A stretch of 18,937 nt of DNA from Bacteroidales bacterium UBA1757 (GCA_002315625.1 DCHH01000128.1:342-19278), one strand, 5' to 3'. Shown: positions 7,897 through 15,594, numbered from the stretch's first letter. A program made the numbers and translations. Notes: generated by a model from the letters alone, not told the origin.

Positions 7897-7956
7897 ACAG
7901 CACACGCGTTTCCCGTCCGTAATAAACAACACACGCTTATCGCGTCCGAAAAAAGC
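7870..7956. repeat. Three tandem 29-bp units spanning a gene 3' end to the next start codon
   Basis: Units are 7870-7898, 7899-7927 and 7928-7956. Units 1 and 2 match at 25 of 29 positions, and units 2 and 3 at 22 of 29. Unit 1 encodes the last residues and stop of the membrane protein. Unit 3 ends one base before the ATG of the acetyltransferase. The period is not a multiple of three, so each unit is in a different frame. Confidence 0.9.
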
Positions 7957-8487
7957 ATGTCCACACCTTATTTATTAGAAGATAATAGTCTTTCACTCCG
8001 TCCCCTTGAACCGGAAGACCTCTGCCGCCTATACGAATGGGAGAATGACACCACGCTCTGGCAGTTCGGCTCGTCCATTGCCCCCTTCTCCCGCTACACC
8101 CTGAAAAGATATATTGAGCGGGCGGCGGAAAGCAGTTTTGCTGAGATGGGACAGCAAAGGCTCATCATCGACCTAAACGGAGATGCGGCAGGAACCGTCG
8201 ATTTCTTCGACTACGATGCCTTCAATGCAAAAGCCGCAATCGGACTGCTTGTAGCGCCGCAATTCCAGAACAGAGGGCTTGGCCAAACATGCGTGGAAAT
8301 GCTTTGCCGATATGCCCGCGAAGTGTTACTGCTGCATCAGGTCTATGCTGAAATAGCCGTGACTAACACGGTGTGCATCAGACTGTTCGAAAAATGTGGA
8401 TTTACCCGGAACGGAACCCTTTCGGATTGGCAGAAAACGAAAGACGGTTTCGTGGATGTAGCGGTTTTCCAGAAAATTCTAGGCTAG
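7957..8487 (+). CDS. GNAT-family N-acetyltransferase (RimJ/RimL-like)
   Basis: This 176-residue protein has a single acetyltransferase_3-type GNAT domain that uses acetyl-CoA to acetylate an amine. It begins with SLSLRPLEPEDLCRLYEWEND at 11-31, typical of the RimJ/RimL/SpeG branch. The acetyl-CoA pyrophosphate-binding loop is QNRGLG at 104-109, and the late motif is AVTNTVCIRLFEKCGF at 134-149. The substrate is unknown; candidates are a ribosomal-protein N-terminus, a polyamine or a small molecule. Its start codon directly abuts the third 29-bp repeat. It converges on the S4-protein gene with only 7 bp between stops and no visible terminator. Confidence 0.9.
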   Translation: MSTPYLLEDNSLSLRPLEPEDLCRLYEWENDTTLWQFGSSIAPFSRYTLKRYIERAAESSFAEMGQQRLIIDLNGDAAGTVDFFDYDAFNAKAAIGLLVAPQFQNRGLGQTCVEMLCRYAREVLLLHQVYAEIAVTNTVCIRLFEKCGFTRNGTLSDWQKTKDGFVDVAVFQKILG

Positions 8488-8494
8488 AAGCTCT

Positions 8495-8887
8495 TTACTC
8501 CTCTTCCGGAATATCAAAGAGAAAGGTGTCCAAGTCGCGACGTTCCTTCTTGGTGGGACGTCCGGTTCCTTTTGCACGGTCAACAAAGCCGCTGATTTTG
8601 GTGAGTTCCAACAGTTCATACTGGTCCTCAGGAGTGATATTCTCCATCATCTCCGGCACAAGCTTTGCCCCGACACGGTTTTCAATTGGCTGCAACACCT
8701 TCAATGACAAGGTAATAGGAGCCTTGCGGACTTGAACCACATCACCTGTCTTGATACACCGCGACGGCTTAAGGTTCACCCCGTCCATCATCACGTGCCC
8801 CTTCTTGCACTCTTCGGCAGCCAATGTCCTGGTTTTGAACACCCTGACTGCCCAGAGCCATTTGTCAACGCGCACCTCCTCTGCCAT
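8495..8887 (-). CDS. hslR: S4-domain RNA-binding protein, Hsp15-like
   Basis: This 130-residue protein has an S4 RNA-binding domain at about 5-65 (VRVDKWLWAVRVFKTRTLA, then HVMMDGVNLKPSR and the GDVVQV strand), followed by a helical segment and a basic/acidic tail with GTGRPTKKERRDLDTF. This is the layout of Hsp15, which binds free 50S subunits carrying stalled peptidyl-tRNA after heat shock. It sits 2 bp after pth, which recycles peptidyl-tRNA, so the neighbourhood supports a shared role in rescuing stalled translation. The gene symbol is by family resemblance. Confidence 0.85.
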   Translation of the reverse strand: MAEEVRVDKWLWAVRVFKTRTLAAEECKKGHVMMDGVNLKPSRCIKTGDVVQVRKAPITLSLKVLQPIENRVGAKLVPEMMENITPEDQYELLELTKISGFVDRAKGTGRPTKKERRDLDTFLFDIPEEE

Positions 8888-8889
8888 CT

Positions 8890-9459
8890 CTATTGCTGTT
8901 TCTGGTTATAATGATTCATGGCAAAAGCCAATCCGGAGAGGCAGAACGAATTGATTATCTCAACTGCCACCTTCATGCGCTCCGGCATGAGTTTCTGCTG
9001 CTCTTCAGGCCATGTACCAAGCACATAATCAATCTGTTCGCCAGGGTGGAAATCCTTGCCTATACCAAAACGAAGGCGGGCATAATTCTCGGTCTGGAGC
9101 AGCTCGGCAATGTTCTTCAGGCCGTTGTGACCTGCACTGCTTCCGCTTCCGCGCAGACGGAACTGGCCGAACGGCAAAGCCATGTCATCTACAAGGACGA
9201 GAATATTCTCCAGCTCGATGTGCTCCTTCTGAACCCAGTAGCGCACCGCCATTCCGCTCAGATTCATGAAGGTGGAGGGCTTGAGAAGAATCAGGAGATG
9301 CCCCTTTAGCCGTCCACGCCCGACATCCCCGTAGCGTTCAGACTCAAAAACAATGTTGGACGCTTCTGCAAAAGCGTCCAACATGTCGAATCCTATGTTG
9401 TGGCGGGTGTGGACATATTCTCTTCCAATATTCCCCAACCCGACAATCAGGTATTTCAT
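8890..9459 (-). CDS. pth: Peptidyl-tRNA hydrolase
   Basis: This enzyme cleaves the ester bond of peptidyl-tRNA released by drop-off, freeing tRNA. Its 189 residues match bacterial Pth. Catalytic and binding residues are visible: N10 in GLGN, the catalytic H20 in TRHNIGF, N66 in STFMNLSG, D91-D92 in the VLVDDMALP strand, and GHNGLK at 110-115 (N112). It is flanked by rplY upstream and the Hsp15-like gene downstream on one strand. The 46-bp gap to rplY is filled by a hairpin. Confidence 0.97.
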   Translation of the reverse strand: MKYLIVGLGNIGREYVHTRHNIGFDMLDAFAEASNIVFESERYGDVGRGRLKGHLLILLKPSTFMNLSGMAVRYWVQKEHIELENILVLVDDMALPFGQFRLRGSGSSAGHNGLKNIAELLQTENYARLRFGIGKDFHPGEQIDYVLGTWPEEQQKLMPERMKVAVEIINSFCLSGLAFAMNHYNQKQQ

Positions 9460-9470
9460 GAACTGTTTTT

Positions 9471-9505
9471 TTAATTTAGTCTCGCATTAGCGAAACACAA
9501 ATTAA
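9471..9505 (-). promoter_or_regulatory. Intercistronic hairpin between rplY and pth
   Basis: On the minus strand, TTAATTT and AAATTAA flank a second stem, GTTTCGC / GCGAGAC (one wobble), with loop TAAT and a small internal loop. It starts immediately after the rplY stop and occupies most of the gap to pth. There is no T-run after it, so mRNA processing or stability is more likely than termination. Confidence 0.5.
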
Positions 9506-10081
9506 TTACTGAGCAGCTTCTTCAGTGGTAGCAGCGGCAGCACGGGTCGATTTGACGGTGCAGACCGGAGCGCTCTTCGGGTTCATGAACTCGAGGTTTT
9601 CGAAATTCAGAGAACCGACAGTGATGCTCTTGCCGAGCTGGAGGCTTGTGACATCCAGTTCAATCTTCTCGGGAATATTGGTGTAGATACCTTTCACCTT
9701 GAGCTTGCGCATGTTGAGGAACAGCTTACCACCAGCCTTCACACCTTCTGCAAGACCATTCAGCTTGACAGGAAGTTCAACGGTTACGGGCTTGGTGTCG
9801 GTCACCTCGAGCAGGTCGAAATGAAGGATGGTATCCTTGACTGCATGGAACTGAGCCTCTTTGAGGACAGCCTTATAGATTTTACCGGCAAGGTTCAGGT
9901 TAACGACAAGCACGTCGGGGGTGTAGAGAAGAGGACGGGTAGCTTCTTCCTTAAGCTGGAAGTGGTGCACTTCACCGTTACCGTACAGGACACCCGGTAC
10001 AAGACCTTGTTTGCGGAGAGCGTTGGTAGCTTTCTTTCCGAATTCAGCCCTCGGATCGGCATTCAGTTCTAAAGTTTTCAT
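9506..10081 (-). CDS. rplY: 50S ribosomal protein L25 / general stress protein Ctc
   Basis: This is the long CTC/TL5 form of L25 (191 residues, compared with about 94 in E. coli), which binds 5S rRNA. Residues 1-90 hold the L25 domain, beginning MKTLELNADPRAEFGKKATN and containing GLVPGVLYGNGEVHHF at 26-41. Residues of about 95-180 form the second beta domain (PVTVELPVKLNGLAEGVKAG, then IPEKIELDVTSLQLG). The final residues form an Ala/Thr-rich tail. It is the first gene of a cluster with pth and the Hsp15-like gene. A minus-strand -7 box lies 104 bp upstream. Confidence 0.95.
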   Translation of the reverse strand: MKTLELNADPRAEFGKKATNALRKQGLVPGVLYGNGEVHHFQLKEEATRPLLYTPDVLVVNLNLAGKIYKAVLKEAQFHAVKDTILHFDLLEVTDTKPVTVELPVKLNGLAEGVKAGGKLFLNMRKLKVKGIYTNIPEKIELDVTSLQLGKSITVGSLNFENLEFMNPKSAPVCTVKSTRAAAATTEEAAQ

Positions 10082-10184
10082 TTTTTGATAGTTGTGTGTT
10101 ACTCAAGAATTTTAAATCACTGCTTAAAACTCTCCCATCGCACGCCTGCCATACGACAGGCAAAAGGAGCCTCAAAAGCGGCGG

Positions 10185-10192
10185 CAAAGATA
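10185..10192 (-). promoter_or_regulatory. Candidate -7 box for rplY-pth-hslR
   Basis: The minus-strand TATCTTTG is an exact -7 consensus. No -33 TTTG is seen at the usual spacing. The resulting leader of about 100 nt contains a GCCTG / CAGGC hairpin (10144-10162). Confidence 0.45.
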
Positions 10193-10212
10193 ATGAAAAA
10201 ATCAATCCGTTA

Positions 10213-10614
10213 TCAGAAATCCTTCAAAAAATCCCCGTTGATTGGTTCGTATGCATCCTTCTGGTCTGTTTCCTGCTCAGAAGCGTCTGCAAAGCCGTTT
10301 TGCGGCTCGTCGTTCCACTGGCGACGGGGCTCGACTGCCGGTGCGTTCTGGTGAATATACTCCAGCACGTCATCCAAAGCCGACAGGAAATTGGGGATAT
10401 CCTCCTGATAGAGGAAAATTTTGTGCTTCTCGAAACTCACTTCGGGGCTCTCAGGGTCGCCCATTGTCTTTTTCTTGCTTTCGGTTACTGACATGTAAAG
10501 CTCATGGTTTCTCCCCTCCTTCACATCCAGATAGTAAATGCGTTTGCCAGCCTTAACTGTACGGCTGTAGAGGATGTCCTTAATGTCAGATCCCACCTTG
10601 TTAAAGTTATCCAT
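10213..10614 (-). CDS. PUR-alpha/beta/gamma-type DNA/RNA-binding protein (DUF3276)
   Basis: This 133-residue protein has one PUR repeat-like domain. It contains LYSRTVKAGKRIYYLDVKEG, then ELYMSVTESKK, then VSFEKHKIFLYQEDIPNFLSALDDVLEYI, a pattern I recognise from the Bacteroidetes PUR/DUF3276 family. The tail after residue 100 is acidic and probably disordered. I take the ATG at 10614 (MDNFNKVG) as start. A TTG at 10638 would add eight residues (MMELYLIF), but these lie beyond the domain and close to a terminator-like structure. Single-strand nucleic-acid binding is known for the family; its target here is unknown. Confidence 0.88.
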   Translation of the reverse strand: MDNFNKVGSDIKDILYSRTVKAGKRIYYLDVKEGRNHELYMSVTESKKKTMGDPESPEVSFEKHKIFLYQEDIPNFLSALDDVLEYIHQNAPAVEPRRQWNDEPQNGFADASEQETDQKDAYEPINGDFLKDF

Positions 10615-10635
10615 AAAAATTAAGTATAATTCCAT

Positions 10636-10683
10636 CAAAAAAAAGGAGCTGTACAGGACTTTCTACAGCCACATTGCACGACT
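10636..10683 (-). terminator. Terminator-like structure in the leader of the PUR gene
   Basis: On the minus strand, AGGAG, a 13-nt bulge, CTGTA, a 10-nt loop and then TACAG-CTCCT form a two-part stem followed by eight T. No gene on this strand lies between it and the divergent nusB promoter. It is therefore either an attenuator in the PUR leader or the end of a short RNA. Confidence 0.5.
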
Positions 10684-10841
10684 CCTCAGTTTTTCGAGCC
10701 GCGAAGATATTACCTTTCATTCACTTGTGCAAAGGTTTTAATGTGAATTTTGTATAAATATACTCCGGAAACATACATTAACCAAATTTCACCATGCAAA
10801 GGTCTGAATAAAATACTTTGTAGAATTAAGACCTTTCGTTT

Positions 10842-10873
10842 TTTGGTCAGTTCAAATAGAGCGATTATCTTTG
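10842..10873 (+). promoter_or_regulatory. Promoter of the nusB operon
   Basis: TTTG (10842-10845), 20 bp, then TATCTTTG (10866-10873) is an exact sigma-ABfr promoter. The start site would be near 10880. The leader holds two small hairpins, CCGAC-TTTT-GTCGG (10884-10897) and ACTC-GCGT-GAGT (10902-10913), before an AGGAG next to the start codon. Confidence 0.8.
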
Positions 10874-10936
10874 CAGTCGATTACCGACTTTTGTCGGGCA
10901 CACTCGCGTGAGTCCGGCCACAATATAATAAGGAGA

Positions 10937-11863
10937 ATGATCAACCGCGTTCTTATACGTTCAAAAGTTCTGCAGATGGCATACGCCTACCGCATGAGCG
11001 AAGAAAAGAGTCTCGCCTCGACTGAGAAGGAATTCGTCAGGAGTCTGGAGAAAAGCCACGAATTGTACCACTATCTGCTCCAGCTCATTATCAGCATCAC
11101 GGACTATGCCGAGGAACGCATCGAGATGGGACGCAACAAATACCTTCCCACAGAGGAGGAGCGCAATCCGAACACCCGTTTTATCGACAACAGATTTGTA
11201 ATCCAGCTTCGCGCCAACAAAGACCTGGAAAAGGCGCTCAATGCCTCGCACCTGTCTTGGGACGGACACGAAGGGCTCATCAAGACCCTGTTCGAGCAGA
11301 TTTCAGGCTCACCTTTCTATATTGCCTATATGGAGGCTCCCGAGTGCGACTACGAGGCCGACCGCGAACTCTGGCGCAAAATCTTCAAGCAGGTCATTTT
11401 CCAGGGAAGCGAACTGGAAGAGGCCCTGGAGGAGAGCAGCATCTACTGGAACGACGATATTGACATTGTTTCATCCTTCGTCACAAAGACCATCCGTCAG
11501 TTCGACCCCGAAAAAGGTGCGCTGCAACCCCTTCTGCCGATGTATAAGGATGAAGAGGACCGCACTTTTGCTATCAACCTGCTACGGGCTGCACTGCTCC
11601 ACGGCGACACCTACCGCGAGATGATTACCGCAGCCATCAGGAACTGGGAGCTCGACCGTCTGGCCCTGATGGATCTGCTTATCATGCAAATCGCCCTTGC
11701 TGAAATAATTGAGATACCGGACATTCCCGTCAGCGTCAGCCTCAACGAGTACATCGACCTGGCAAAAATCTTCAGCACGGAAAAGAGCTGCACCTTCATA
11801 AACGGCACTCTCGACCATATTGTGCAGGACTTGCGCAAAGAAAACAAACTGTTCAAAAATTGA
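10937..11863 (+). CDS. nusB: Transcription antitermination factor NusB (long Bacteroidetes form)
   Basis: This 308-residue protein has its NusB fold in the C-terminal part (from about residue 185), including the helix pattern AINLLRAALLHGDTYREMI, ELDRLALMDLLIMQIALAE and IPVSVSLNEYIDLAKIFST, typical of the RNA-binding NusB core. NusB binds boxA RNA with NusE (S10) during rRNA antitermination. E. coli NusB is 139 residues; the extra N-terminal helical region is usual in Bacteroidetes. I chose ATG 10937 (MINRVLIRSKVLQ) because upstream in-frame codons lie within the promoter -7 box and predicted leader. It is the first gene of an operon with yajC 21 bp downstream. Confidence 0.93.
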   Translation: MINRVLIRSKVLQMAYAYRMSEEKSLASTEKEFVRSLEKSHELYHYLLQLIISITDYAEERIEMGRNKYLPTEEERNPNTRFIDNRFVIQLRANKDLEKALNASHLSWDGHEGLIKTLFEQISGSPFYIAYMEAPECDYEADRELWRKIFKQVIFQGSELEEALEESSIYWNDDIDIVSSFVTKTIRQFDPEKGALQPLLPMYKDEEDRTFAINLLRAALLHGDTYREMITAAIRNWELDRLALMDLLIMQIALAEIIEIPDIPVSVSLNEYIDLAKIFSTEKSCTFINGTLDHIVQDLRKENKLFKN

Positions 11864-11884
11864 TTTTTCACAATAACGACAACT

Positions 11885-12220
11885 ATGACAACACTCAACA
11901 TTCTTCTTCAGGCCCAGACTCAGGGCTCCGCATGGGGCAGCATGATTCCCCTCCTGCTCATCCTCGTGGTGATGTGGTTTTTCATGATTCGTCCGCAGAA
12001 CAAGAAACAAAAGGAAATCCAGAAGGCCCGCGAAGCCCTCAAGCCCGGCGACAAGGTTCTCACCTCCGGCGGTCTGTACGGCAAATTGCGCGAAGTGCGT
12101 GACGACTCTTTCATTGTGGAGATTTCCGAGAACGTCCGCGTCCGCGTGGAAAAGAGCGCCGTCTTCTCAGCCGAACAGCCGGAAGCTCCCAAAAAGGAAG
12201 AGAAGAAGCAGGACAAATAA
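11885..12220 (+). CDS. yajC: Preprotein translocase accessory subunit YajC
   Basis: This 111-residue protein has one membrane helix (about 20-35, MIPLLLILVVMWFFMI) followed by the diagnostic RPQNKKQKEIQKAREAL, the GDKVLTSGGLYGKL segment and a beta-rich cytoplasmic domain. The C-terminus is lysine/glutamate-rich. YajC associates with SecDF and SecYEG in protein export. It lies 21 bp after nusB and 24 bp before the YbbR-domain gene. Confidence 0.96.
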   Translation: MTTLNILLQAQTQGSAWGSMIPLLLILVVMWFFMIRPQNKKQKEIQKAREALKPGDKVLTSGGLYGKLREVRDDSFIVEISENVRVRVEKSAVFSAEQPEAPKKEEKKQDK

Positions 12221-12244
12221 ACGGTCTTTGCCGACACGCCATCC

Positions 12245-13258
12245 ATGACTGACAACAAGATGGATAAGGGGCGGAAGTCCTTCTTTTTCAAACGGAACAA
12301 GGAGTTGATTACCTTCTTGCCATTTCTGCTGTTCGCTATACTGATGTGGTTCGTGAACAACATGTCACGCACAATAGAGACAGAGGTTAAGATTCCGATT
12401 GTCTATGAAGCGGTGCCGCAGGACATAGTCATCAGCAGCAAACTGCCCGATTCCCTTCAAGTGACCGTACGAGACCAGGGGCAGGTTCTCTACGGGTATG
12501 CTGTGCACCGTCTTTTCCATCCGGAAGAGATGACCATACCCATCGACCTCATGGAGTGGAAACATTCAGGCGGAGTTGCACGGATCAGGTCCAAACAACT
12601 GATGAGCAAGACTTCCGGGTGGATGAAGCCCTCGACAGAGATTCTCAAGATTTCTCCCGACACCATCACCGTCAGCTATTTGGTAAAGGACAGCAAGGAG
12701 GTTCCTGTCAGGCTCAATTCCGACATTCACCTTTCGAGGCAGTACATTCTGACGGGCGAACCGCGGATTACCCCTTCATCCGTAATGATATACGCTCCCA
12801 AAGGGCTTCTGGACAAGATTGACGAGGTCGAAACGGAGCTGATGGAGGTGGATAACTACCGTGATTCCGCCACTTTCACCGTATCGCTCAAGGCCATCGA
12901 CGGGGTGCAGTTCTCCGAGGATGAGATTGAGGTGTCGCTCTTTGCCGAGCCGTTCACCGAGACATCGGTTTCCGTCCCTGTATGCGGTTCCAACATACCA
13001 CGGGACTGTCAGTTGCGCACGTTCCCTTCTCATGTTGAAGTCACATTTATAGTTCGTGAATCGCAATACGGGATGGTCGATGCCGAGGATTTCACCGCAT
13101 CAGTCGAACTGCCCTCTGCATCCGTCGAACTGCCCGAAACCGGGACAGACAATAGCAACTCTCTCCTGCCGGTAGTTCTGACCCAGTGTCCGCAATACGC
13201 CGTGCGCCCGCAGATTGCCCCCGACCGCGTGGAAAGCCTCCTGGAAAAGAAGAAATGA
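12245..13258 (+). CDS. YbbR-like domain protein (CdaR-related)
   Basis: This 337-residue protein has an N-terminal membrane anchor (about 26-40, LITFLPFLLFAILMWFV) and an extracytoplasmic region built of YbbR-type beta repeats (for example LPDSLQVTVRDQGQVLYGY, and RITPSSVMIYAPKGLLDKI with TFTVSLKAIDGVQFSEDEIEVSL). In Firmicutes the YbbR protein CdaR regulates the cyclic-di-AMP synthase CdaA. No cdaA is in this window, so that role is only a possibility. An alternative start is the ATG at 12260. Its stop overlaps the start of coaE (ATGA), indicating translational coupling. Confidence 0.88.
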   Translation: MTDNKMDKGRKSFFFKRNKELITFLPFLLFAILMWFVNNMSRTIETEVKIPIVYEAVPQDIVISSKLPDSLQVTVRDQGQVLYGYAVHRLFHPEEMTIPIDLMEWKHSGGVARIRSKQLMSKTSGWMKPSTEILKISPDTITVSYLVKDSKEVPVRLNSDIHLSRQYILTGEPRITPSSVMIYAPKGLLDKIDEVETELMEVDNYRDSATFTVSLKAIDGVQFSEDEIEVSLFAEPFTETSVSVPVCGSNIPRDCQLRTFPSHVEVTFIVRESQYGMVDAEDFTASVELPSASVELPETGTDNSNSLLPVVLTQCPQYAVRPQIAPDRVESLLEKKK

Positions 13259-13830
13259 TACGCATAGGTCTAACAGGAGGTATCGGTAGCGGCAAGTCTG
13301 TCGTGGCAACCGTTTTTTCGGTCATGGGCTATCCCTGCTATGACAGCGACAGTGCCATGAAAAGGCTTTACACCTCCGACGGACAGCTGATGTGCAGCAT
13401 GAAACAAAGTTTTGGAGCGGACATATATACATGCGACGGACGGCTCGACTCCAAGCGCCTGGCCGACATCCTTTTCAACGACCCGACAGCCCAGGAGCGG
13501 ATTAGCCGTATTGCATATCCCTGTCTTGAAAATGACTACAGGGAGTGGCTATCAGGACAAAAGTCTGACATCACCTTATTTGAAAGTGCAATTCTCTTTC
13601 AGGCCGGTCTTTCTCTTTCGTTCGACCGCACCATTGCCGTCGTCGCCCCGGAAGAGTTGCGCATCGGTCGGGTGCAGCAGCGCAGCGGGCTCCCAGCGGG
13701 TGAGATTCGCGCCCGTATGGCCCGGCAGATGAGCGACTCAGAACTTTCAGCGTGTGCTACAGATACAATCATCAACGACGGACTTCATCCGATTCTGCCT
13801 CAAATAGAACAATTAATACATTCATTATAA
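13255..13830 (+). CDS. coaE: Dephospho-CoA kinase
   Basis: This enzyme phosphorylates the 3' hydroxyl of dephospho-CoA in the last step of CoA synthesis. Its 191 residues contain the P-loop GGIGSGKS at 8-15, the substrate-binding D30-S-D32 region, LFESAILFQAG in the position of the family's LxFE motif, and the lid motif RVQQRSGLPAGEIRARMARQM-like helix. I start it at ATG 13255, which overlaps the YbbR stop. A longer in-frame ORF from 13186 lies entirely inside the YbbR gene and would put 23 residues before the conserved IGLTGGIGSGK strand. Confidence 0.96.
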   Translation: MIRIGLTGGIGSGKSVVATVFSVMGYPCYDSDSAMKRLYTSDGQLMCSMKQSFGADIYTCDGRLDSKRLADILFNDPTAQERISRIAYPCLENDYREWLSGQKSDITLFESAILFQAGLSLSFDRTIAVVAPEELRIGRVQQRSGLPAGEIRARMARQMSDSELSACATDTIINDGLHPILPQIEQLIHSL

Positions 13831-13850
13831 AACAATTATCATTCAAAATC

Positions 13851-14273
13851 ATGCTTAAGAAAATTCTTGCCATCTCAGGCAAATCCGGTCTTTTCAAACT
13901 CGTTTCACAGGGCAACAACATGCTGATTGTCGAATCACTTATTGACGGCCGCCGCATGCCCTCCTACAACCGCGACAAGGTTGTGTCACTCGGTGAAATC
14001 GCCATCTATACCAACGACGGAGGTGAAAAGCCCCTCGGTGAGGTTCTGGAAGCCGTCAAGGCAAAAGAGAACGGCGGCGAGGCATCAATCGACCCCAAGA
14101 GCGGTGAGACCGAACTCCGTGCATACATGGCAACCGTCCTTCCAGAGTACGACGAAGAGAGGGTACGCGCCTGCGACATCAGTAAACTGCTCACCTGGTA
14201 CAATATGCTTGTAAAGTCTGGCAATACCGAATTTGTCGAAGCCAAGGCTGAAGACGCCGCAAAAGAAGCCTGA
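13851..14273 (+). CDS. DUF5606-family protein
   Basis: This 140-residue protein starts MLKKILAISGKSGLFKLVSQG and continues NMLIVESLIDGRRMPSYNRDKVVSLGEIAIYT. I recognise this N-terminal block as the DUF5606 family of Bacteroidetes. No enzymatic motif is visible. The second half is helical and acidic, ending AKAEDAAKEA. ATG 13851 is the family start; longer readings from 13752 run inside coaE. It lies 20 bp after coaE and precedes a strong terminator, so it is the last gene of the nusB operon. Its function is unknown to me. Confidence 0.85.
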   Translation: MLKKILAISGKSGLFKLVSQGNNMLIVESLIDGRRMPSYNRDKVVSLGEIAIYTNDGGEKPLGEVLEAVKAKENGGEASIDPKSGETELRAYMATVLPEYDEERVRACDISKLLTWYNMLVKSGNTEFVEAKAEDAAKEA

Positions 14274-14319
14274 CAACAGTGTAAGGATTCCTGACGGCTG
14301 TAAGCTGTTTATCTCTTTG

Positions 14320-14353
14320 AAAGACCGGAGACCTCGTTGGTATCCGGTCTTTT
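14320..14353 (+). terminator. Terminator of the nusB-yajC-ybbR-coaE-DUF5606 operon
   Basis: A perfect 10-bp stem, AAAGACCGGA / TCCGGTCTTT (14320-14329 and 14343-14352), with a 13-nt loop ends in TTTT. It is 46 bp past the DUF5606 stop and upstream of the recA promoter. Confidence 0.85.
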
Positions 14354-14404
14354 CATTGTTATTGAGGAATTTATGACACAAACAATATTTTAACACAATA
14401 TTTA

Positions 14405-14435
14405 TTTGCAAATAATAAAAACCTACCTATATTTG
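14405..14435 (+). promoter_or_regulatory. Promoter of recA
   Basis: TTTG (14405-14408), 19 bp, then TATATTTG (14428-14435) is an exact sigma-ABfr promoter. The leader is about 75 nt. I see no convincing LexA-type palindrome over it. Confidence 0.8.
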
Positions 14436-14515
14436 CAGCTGAATCAGACATGGTTTCACAGCCCGGCCCGGAATGCCGCTGAAGGCGAATCACAACAATT
14501 TGAAAATCAAATATT

Positions 14516-15583
14516 ATGGCAAAAGAAGAAGTAAAACAGGAACAGGCTTCCGCTCAGGAAGCAAGAAAGGCCCCCTCCGCAGAAAAGCTGAAAGCGCTGC
14601 AAATGGCCATGGAGAAAATCGAGAAGAACTTCGGCAAAGGTACCATCATGAAGATGGGAGACGACAAGGTCGAGGACATTCCCGTAATCTCATCGGGCTC
14701 AATCGGACTGAACATAGCCCTCGGCGTAGGCGGCTACCCCAGAGGCCGTATCATTGAAATCTACGGACCGGAATCGTCAGGTAAGACCACACTGGCCATC
14801 CACGCCATTGCAGAGGCCCAGAAGGCGGGTGGAATTGCAGCTTTCATCGATGCAGAGCACGCATTCGACCGCTTCTATGCCGAGAAACTGGGGGTTGATG
14901 TTGAAAACCTCTGGATTTCACAGCCCGACAACGGTGAGCAGGCCCTCGAAATTGCCGACCAGCTTATCCGCTCGTCAGCCGTCGATATCGTCGTAATCGA
15001 CTCTGTTGCCGCCCTGACCCCGAAAGCCGAACTGGAAGGCGACATGGGCGACTCGAAGATGGGTCTGCAGGCCCGTCTGATGTCACAGGCCCTACGCAAG
15101 CTCACAGCCACTATCAGCAAGACCAACACCTGCTGCATTTTCATCAACCAGCTGCGTGAAAAGTTAGGTGTTCTCTTCGGCAATCCCGAAACCACCACCG
15201 GCGGTAACGCTCTGAAGTTCTACGCATCCGTACGCCTTGACATCCGCCGCACCGGACAGCTCAAGGACGGCGAAGAGGTAATCGGCAACCAGACCCGCGT
15301 GAAGGTTGTCAAGAACAAGGTGGCTCCCCCATTCCGTAAGGCCGAATTCGACATTATGTACGGCGAAGGAATCTGCAAGACCGGAGAACTGGTCGATATC
15401 GCTGCCGAACTGGGCATCCTCAAGAAGAGCGGCTCATGGTACTCCTACAACGACACCAAGATTGCCCAGGGACGCGAGGCTGCAAAGACCTGCATGCGCG
15501 ACAACCCAGAGCTTGCCGAGGAAATCGAACAGCTCATCTATGAGGCTATCCGCAACAAAGACAACGGTTCAGAACAACAGTAA
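14516..15583 (+). CDS. recA: Recombinase RecA
   Basis: This 355-residue DNA-dependent ATPase forms the strand-exchange filament and is the SOS co-protease. Visible motifs are Walker A GPESSGKTT at 84-92, the catalytic glutamate E114 in DAEHAFD, Walker B DIVVIDSVAAL at 157-167, INQLREKLGVLFGNPETT around 210-227, and the DNA-binding L2 region with TTTGGNALKFYASVR at 226-240. The N-terminus has a 20-residue Lys/Glu/Ala extension ahead of the usual helix, and the C-terminus is short and less acidic than in E. coli. It has its own promoter and is followed 11 bp later by a small acidic protein gene. No intein or other disruption is present. Confidence 0.99.
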   Translation: MAKEEVKQEQASAQEARKAPSAEKLKALQMAMEKIEKNFGKGTIMKMGDDKVEDIPVISSGSIGLNIALGVGGYPRGRIIEIYGPESSGKTTLAIHAIAEAQKAGGIAAFIDAEHAFDRFYAEKLGVDVENLWISQPDNGEQALEIADQLIRSSAVDIVVIDSVAALTPKAELEGDMGDSKMGLQARLMSQALRKLTATISKTNTCCIFINQLREKLGVLFGNPETTTGGNALKFYASVRLDIRRTGQLKDGEEVIGNQTRVKVVKNKVAPPFRKAEFDIMYGEGICKTGELVDIAAELGILKKSGSWYSYNDTKIAQGREAAKTCMRDNPELAEEIEQLIYEAIRNKDNGSEQQ

Positions 15584-15594
15584 TTTTCACCGTC

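Noticed and set aside
7870..7956. CRISPR array or coding repeat domain
   Set aside because: There are no spacers, and the 29-bp period breaks the reading frame with stops in units 1 and 2, so it is neither a CRISPR nor one continuous repeat protein.
10871..10936. Earlier TTG start for nusB
   Set aside because: The TTG is part of the promoter -7 box and precedes the predicted transcription start; the family N-terminus begins at 10937.
13186..13254. Longer N-terminus for coaE
   Set aside because: It lies inside the YbbR gene and adds 23 residues before the first strand of the P-loop domain; the ATGA overlap gives a natural start at 13255.
14436..14515. LexA/SOS box upstream of recA
   Set aside because: I found no convincing palindrome with a known SOS-box pattern in the leader or over the promoter.
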